Positions 60,101-64,000 of a stretch of 64,000 nt of DNA are shown in pieces. The notes below the pieces were generated by a model. The model was not told the origin of the DNA and did not search any database. It saw only the letters and a program-made list of their open reading frames with translations. Position 1 is the stretch's first letter; every line of letters begins with the position of its first letter. The position numbers and the translations under genes were made by a program. Source of the stretch: Meloidogyne chitwoodi (lineage: Eukaryota > Nematoda > Chromadorea > Rhabditida > Meloidogynidae); the NCBI GenBank assembly GCA_015183035.1, contig JACZZP010000008.1:620001-684000 (forward strand), read 5' to 3'.

Positions 60101-61518
60101 AGCTTATTATAAAGTTATAAATTTTAGTTGAAATAAATTTTTCTCTTTCAAGTTTATTTTAAGTTTTTACAATTCATTTCTCTACCAAGTTTATTTTAAG
60201 TTTTTACAATTCATTTCTCTACCAAGTTTATTTTCCTATTTAATTATCTCAAAGTAATTTTCTCTAAACTTTTTTCTTTATAAATTTTAATGTATTGCGG
60301 TCATTTTTATATGCGCAACATATATGTATGTACGTATATATCTTTTCAACTTAATCTCTCATTTTCTTTTCCCACCATTAAATATTGTTTTATGTATTAC
60401 CAGTGGTAATTTACTGAAGAAGATTTTTTCCCGGTCAAAGCGGTAAATTAAGTTTAATGATCAAAAAGAAAATGACTTGAATAAATGAAGAGGTTTATAT
60501 ATATTTTTAATAAAAGAGTAAAAGGTAAGAAAAACATATAAAAATACTCGAGAACACAAAAAAACTTTTTTTCTTTTCCGCATATATTTTGATTGTTTAC
60601 AGGTCATTTTCATTATTTTTAATAGGTTTAGACTTTTAAAATACTTAAATATTCGCATTTTTCTTTTCTAAAATTAACCAAAAAAGATTTGTCTTTTTGT
60701 AAAAATAACCCGCAAAGGAAAAAAATAAATAAGGAGCGCCTTTTGTTTTAATAATAATATTTAGCTAACTGACTAATTAAATGTAATAAAATAAAAGAAA
60801 AAAATGAAGAGAGGGGATACTTCTCGGTTATGTATTTTGTAAAATATTAGAATTCCACCAAATTACTTAAATATACAATTTTTAAAAATAATTTTTTTTT
60901 CAAGTTGAAATCTCAACAACCTTCCCCATTTTTCGGCAATTCTTTTTTATCCTTTTAATTAAAATAATTTTAGGTAAATAATTATTGTTTAATTAATTTT
61001 TAGTTGTTTTTAAATATTTCTTTTTTATTTTATTTTTAATTAATTGAAAAAATTGATAAATTGGCCTCTAACTTGCCTTTACCTTAAAATACTTTTTTTA
61101 GTTTATTTTTTGAATTTTTTGGCAATTTAAAATTAAAAAAACAAAAATATTATTTTTTTAAAGGAGAAAAGCCATATTCATGTGTACTCCCTAATTGTCA
61201 TTGGCAATTTGCAAGAAGTGATGAATTAATTCGTCATTTACGTAAACATACAGGTGCAAAGCCATTTAAATGCACACATTGTGTGTAAGTAAATTCTTTT
61301 TTTTATTTTTTAAGGAATACGGAGGTTGAGGGATCAACCCTCCTTCTCAATCTTTTATTTATATTTTTTTTAATTTAAATAAAAAAATTTTTTTTTAATT
61401 TTAGTCGTTGTTTTGCACGTTCTGATCATTTACAGGTATTATTTTAAATATTTTAAAAATATTAATTTTTATTTTTCAGTTACATATGAGAAGGCATACA
61501 CAAGCATCAAAGAAATAA
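57118..61518 (+). CDS. KLF: Kruppel-like factor, three C2H2 zinc fingers
   Basis: Nuclear transcription factor that binds GC/CACCC boxes. Nine exons in phase (57118-57424, 57887-58098, 58251-58660, 58708-58834, 58985-59288, 60037-60096, 61164-61284, 61405-61435, 61480-61518) give 536 residues. The first 420 are low-complexity, with poly-Gln, Asn and Ser runs, typical of activation regions. The C-terminus is the KLF zinc-finger block: [20 protein letters not shown] with [31 protein letters not shown] with RKHTGAKPF; and [20 protein letters not shown] with HTQASKK. Cys and His positions, TGEKP linkers and the DNA-contact residues (KSSHLK, RSDELIR, RSDHLQ) all match. A basic stretch [10 protein letters not shown] precedes finger 1 and could be the nuclear signal. 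Introns cut each finger. Two of the introns share a 36-base repeat. Confidence 0.93.
59362..59415 (+). repeat. KLF intronic repeat, single unit
   Basis: Contains AAGTTTATTTTAAGTTTTTA followed by CAATTCATTTCTCTACC. The same 36-base unit occurs in tandem in the next intron at 60148-60230. Confidence 0.75.
60148..60230 (+). repeat. KLF intronic repeat, tandem units
   Basis: Two full copies plus a partial copy of the 36-base unit AAGTTTATTTTAAGTTTTTA / CAATTCATTTCTCTACC, also present at 59362-59415 in the preceding intron. Confidence 0.8.
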
Positions 61519-61901
61519 AAAATGAATTTTCGTTTTATAAAAATAATTTCTTTTTTAACACATCAATTTTCATTTTAAAAATGACATGTAAATAAATATA
61601 AATATTAAAACTTTAATTTTAAATTAATGCTTTTTCTTAAATTTAGCTGTTGGATTAAAATTCAAATTAATTTTTGATTCATAAGCTTAGAATTTTTCTT
61701 TAAGAACTAAACCAATATAAACTAATTTAAATTAGGCTCAACAATAAATTTGTTGGCATAATGTTTATATTCCGGACAAAAAATGTAAAATTTTCAAAAC
61801 GTCAACGGCCAAAATGTCATTGAGTAAAGAAAATATCTATTTCTAAAATCAGCAATGGGATGATTATTAAAATTTCTATTCTTTCTTTCATTTTAAAATA
61901 A

Positions 61902-63255
61902 ATGATCAAACAAGAATATCAACTCCCTTTTTTGCTAATTACTTTGTGTATTTTATTAAATATTTTGTTGTCTTTTTTTGACTTTTATTTAACCAAAGTA
62001 ATTTATTTATTTAATTATTTTTTTATTTTTAAAATTTCTGTTAGGAATTTAAAGACTTTAAAGACTCAGAAAATAAATGTTTATTATTAACCGATCATTT
62101 GGCTATTTCTGCCCTTTCAAGGATGAATTCAAAATATTGCAAACAAATGTTAAAGTCCAGACTTTGTGCAATCGATAGTTATGGAGAAAATTGGCCATTT
62201 AAAAAAGTCGAAAATAAATGCAAAGAATATTTTGGTTAATTTTTTTTTAATTTAAAAAATTATTTTTTTAGATTCTTCACAACAAAATACAAAAGTTGGA
62301 TGTTTTAATCAATCTAATGTTGATTATTTACTTAAAGGTACTCAATTCAACTTCTCTTCGTTGAATAATCCAAAGTTTTGTATTCAAAATTGTTTAAGAG
62401 CTGGATTTTCTTTTGCAGGTTTTTATTTAAAAATGTTTTTAGAAACTAAAGTATTATTAATTTTAAGGTGTTGGATCTGGTGAAATTTGTTATTGTTCTA
62501 GTTCTTTAACTAATAAAAACGAAGATATTCTTTTGAATGACTCTTTTTGTAATTTATTTAAATGTCCAGGAGATAAAGATTTCTTTTGTGGTGGAAATGG
62601 AACAATATTTGTTTATAAAACGGGAGTTAAAAGTTTTCTTTTTATTATTTTTTTGGTTTTCAATTATTTGAAACTGAAGAATGCCTTCGTTTTTTAATAT
62701 TTTTCCACCTTTGGTTAAGCAAAAGTTTCGGATTTTCTCAAAATTTTTTTTCTAAAAATATAATTATTTTATTTTCATTAGATAAACAAACAAAAAGACT
62801 ACCAAAATTTGTTTCATTTGATCCTAAAAAATCATCAATTAATAAAATCAAAATTCTTTTTCTTCTACAATTAAATGGACGTGATTACCGTCAAATTCGT
62901 CGTCTTCTTCGAATGATATTTAACCCAAAACATTTTTATTTTATTCATGTAGATAACAGACAAGAATTTATGCAATCAGGTTTTTTTAAAAATAAAATTT
63001 TTTTATTTATTTTAAATTTTTAGAAATGTTAAAAATTCAAAAAACATTCGAATCCAAAGGTTTTTTTAATTTTAAAGTTTTGGAAGAAAAACGTTTTGCA
63101 ACAATATGGGGAGGAACAAGTTTATTAGAATTATTTCTTTTTGTACTTAATAAATCAATTTATGAATTAAATATTAAATGGGATTATATTATTAATTTGA
63201 GTGAAAAAGATATGCCTTTACTTTCACTAGAAGAATTGGAACAACAATTGGAAAG
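61902..63255 (+). CDS. sqv-6: Peptide O-xylosyltransferase (GT14, WSC domain), 3' part not seen
   Basis: Golgi type II membrane enzyme that adds the first xylose of glycosaminoglycan chains to proteoglycan Ser residues. MIKQEYQLPFLLITLCILLN, then ILLSFFDFYL, is a short cytoplasmic tail plus signal anchor. A Cys-containing stem follows (RLCAIDSYGENWPFKKVENK). The WSC domain is next (FCIQNCLRAGFSFAGVGSGE, ICYCSSSL, FKCPGDKDFFCGGNGTIFVY), as in known xylosyltransferases. The GT14 domain starts IKILFLLQLNGRDYRQIRRL and continues KHFYFIHVDNRQEFMQSE, FATIWGGTSLLELFLFVL and WDYIINLSEKDMPLLSLEEL. It stops at a GTTTTA donor at 63256. About half of the catalytic domain (the region after the aspartate block) and the C-terminus are missing from the window. 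The minus-strand transposase gene lies next to it, so the remaining exons are either beyond 64000 or lost. Confidence 0.85.
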
Positions 63256-63472
63256 GTTTTAATTTTATTAATTTTTTAAAGTATTTTAAAATAAAATTAA
63301 TTTATTTTTTATGCCAAACTCTATTTAAATATTTTTTTAATTTTTATAAAAAAATAGGTAAAATGTTACTTCTAACAATTATCCCCCTATTTTCCTTTTT
63401 TATTTTATTTTTACAAATTTTAATATTTTTACTTCTGGAAATGTGTAAATTAAAAAAATAATTAAATTTTAT

Positions 63473-64000
63473 TTAACGTTCGCAAGGATATAAAAGCGAA
63501 ATATGATACCAAAAATTAAAAAATACATTTGAAATGTCACCAAATTGTTTGCGCCATAAATACTCTGGAGAATAAGTTTGATTGTTTGTTTTACAATTAT
63601 TGCCTTCATTGACATCTAAAATTGTAAAATTTAAGTTTTATTATTTTGTCTCAAAGTTTACCTTCAACTTGAAGAGGATTTTTAATAAAATATGTTGTGC
63701 ACATTCCCCTAAATAAATTCAACCATTTTGTAATTGTTGGATGACTAATTCCTGTTTTAGATTCCAACACATTGTATGAATCACCAAATTGATAAGCCCA
63801 GAAATATGAAAGATGGAATATTTGTTTTGTTGTCAAATGAGTTCCCTCAAAAAATGTTCCACACAAATATCCCTGTTCTGCTCTGCACTTTTTTGTTGTA
63901 CACCTCCATGATCTATATCTTCTGCCTTTGTCCACCTTATTACTTGTTCTACCTCCACATTTGCGGCATGTTCGTTTTCCGTGAAGAAGTCCAATATTTT
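63473..64000 (-). CDS. ISXO2/IS1595-like (Merlin-type) transposase lacking the DDE core
   Basis: The minus-strand gene continues past the window end. Visible: CRKCGGRTSNKVDKGRRYRS with WRCTTKKCRAEQGYLCGTFF (zinc ribbon), then LTTKQIFHLSYFWAYQFGDS and KTGISHPTITKWLNLFRGMC (helix-turn-helix), up to NPLQVEG. In this family the catalytic domain should begin right there (VEIDES and so on). Instead a 43-base intron is followed by an exon reading DVNEGNNCKTNNQTYSPEYL, WRKQFGDISNVFFNFWYHIS, LLYPCER and a stop, which resembles the very C-terminus (E-x-x-WR near the end). About 130-150 residues with all three acidic residues are absent although the frame is open. Either a domesticated DNA-binding fragment or a recently deleted transposon. 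No inverted repeats could be identified at the visible end. Confidence 0.7.

Overview
The window is eukaryotic and most likely comes from a nematode. It is very AT-rich. Nearly every gene is cut into short exons by AT-rich GT-AG introns, many only 35-60 bases long, and the protein set is a metazoan housekeeping one. Tandem UGT-like genes, an F-box/SPRY-type gene group and the base composition suggest a plant-parasitic tylenchid such as Meloidogyne. That genus call is an inference; no rRNA or spliced-leader gene was found to confirm it.

Layout. 1-7.3 kb: two tandem paralogues of the UDP-glycosyltransferase family with a decayed donor-binding motif. 7.7-12.3 kb: three closely spaced minus-strand genes in transcription order RPB9, LAMTOR2 and glutaminyl-tRNA synthetase (a candidate operon). 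12.7-13.8 kb: a secreted repeat/cysteine-rich protein. 15.6-17.4 kb: NF-YA. 19.5-22.4 kb: ornithine decarboxylase. 22.8-26.1 kb: two copies of an F-box-like gene, both with transposon insertions. 26.7-28.3 kb: a SPRY-domain protein. 28.9-35.3 kb (minus): a copper P-type ATPase. 37.6-39.3 kb (minus): a Myb/SANT-like protein. 39.6-43.4 kb: mitochondrial EF-G. 43.8-44.8 kb (minus): ATP synthase OSCP. 45.0-46.8 kb: the WD40 protein DCAF7/WDR68. 47.6-51.6 kb: a UDP-glycosyltransferase with an intact signature. 52.3-54.5 kb: an SLC37-type transporter. 57.1-61.5 kb: a Kruppel-like factor. 61.9 kb onward: a WSC-domain peptide O-xylosyltransferase whose 3' part is missing. 63.5-64.0 kb (minus): an ISXO2/IS1595-like (Merlin-type) transposase gene with no catalytic core.

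The most striking feature is a swarm of small inverted-repeat elements in introns and intergenic DNA. Many are bounded by 8-base (sometimes 9-base) target-site duplications that can be read directly, and several start with GG, often GGTA. Two of them (41971-42482 and 49647-50079) still carry, between long inverted repeats, what looks like the N-terminal zinc-ribbon part of the same transposase class as the gene at 63.5 kb. They therefore look like deletion derivatives of Merlin-type transposons. One element duplicated a splice donor when it landed. Another inserted at an intron-exon boundary, so that its duplicated target now supplies the acceptor, and its empty site survives in the neighbouring paralogue.

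The genes do not form one pathway. They are a mix of translation and transcription machinery (GlnRS, mEF-G, RPB9, NF-YA, KLF, Myb/SANT), TORC1 signalling (LAMTOR2), mitochondrial ATP synthesis (OSCP), metal and metabolite transport (copper ATPase, SLC37), polyamine synthesis (ODC), glycosylation (UGT, XYLT) and fast-evolving secreted or adaptor families. All exon models were read by eye from splice motifs, reading frame and similarity to remembered family sequences. No search was run.
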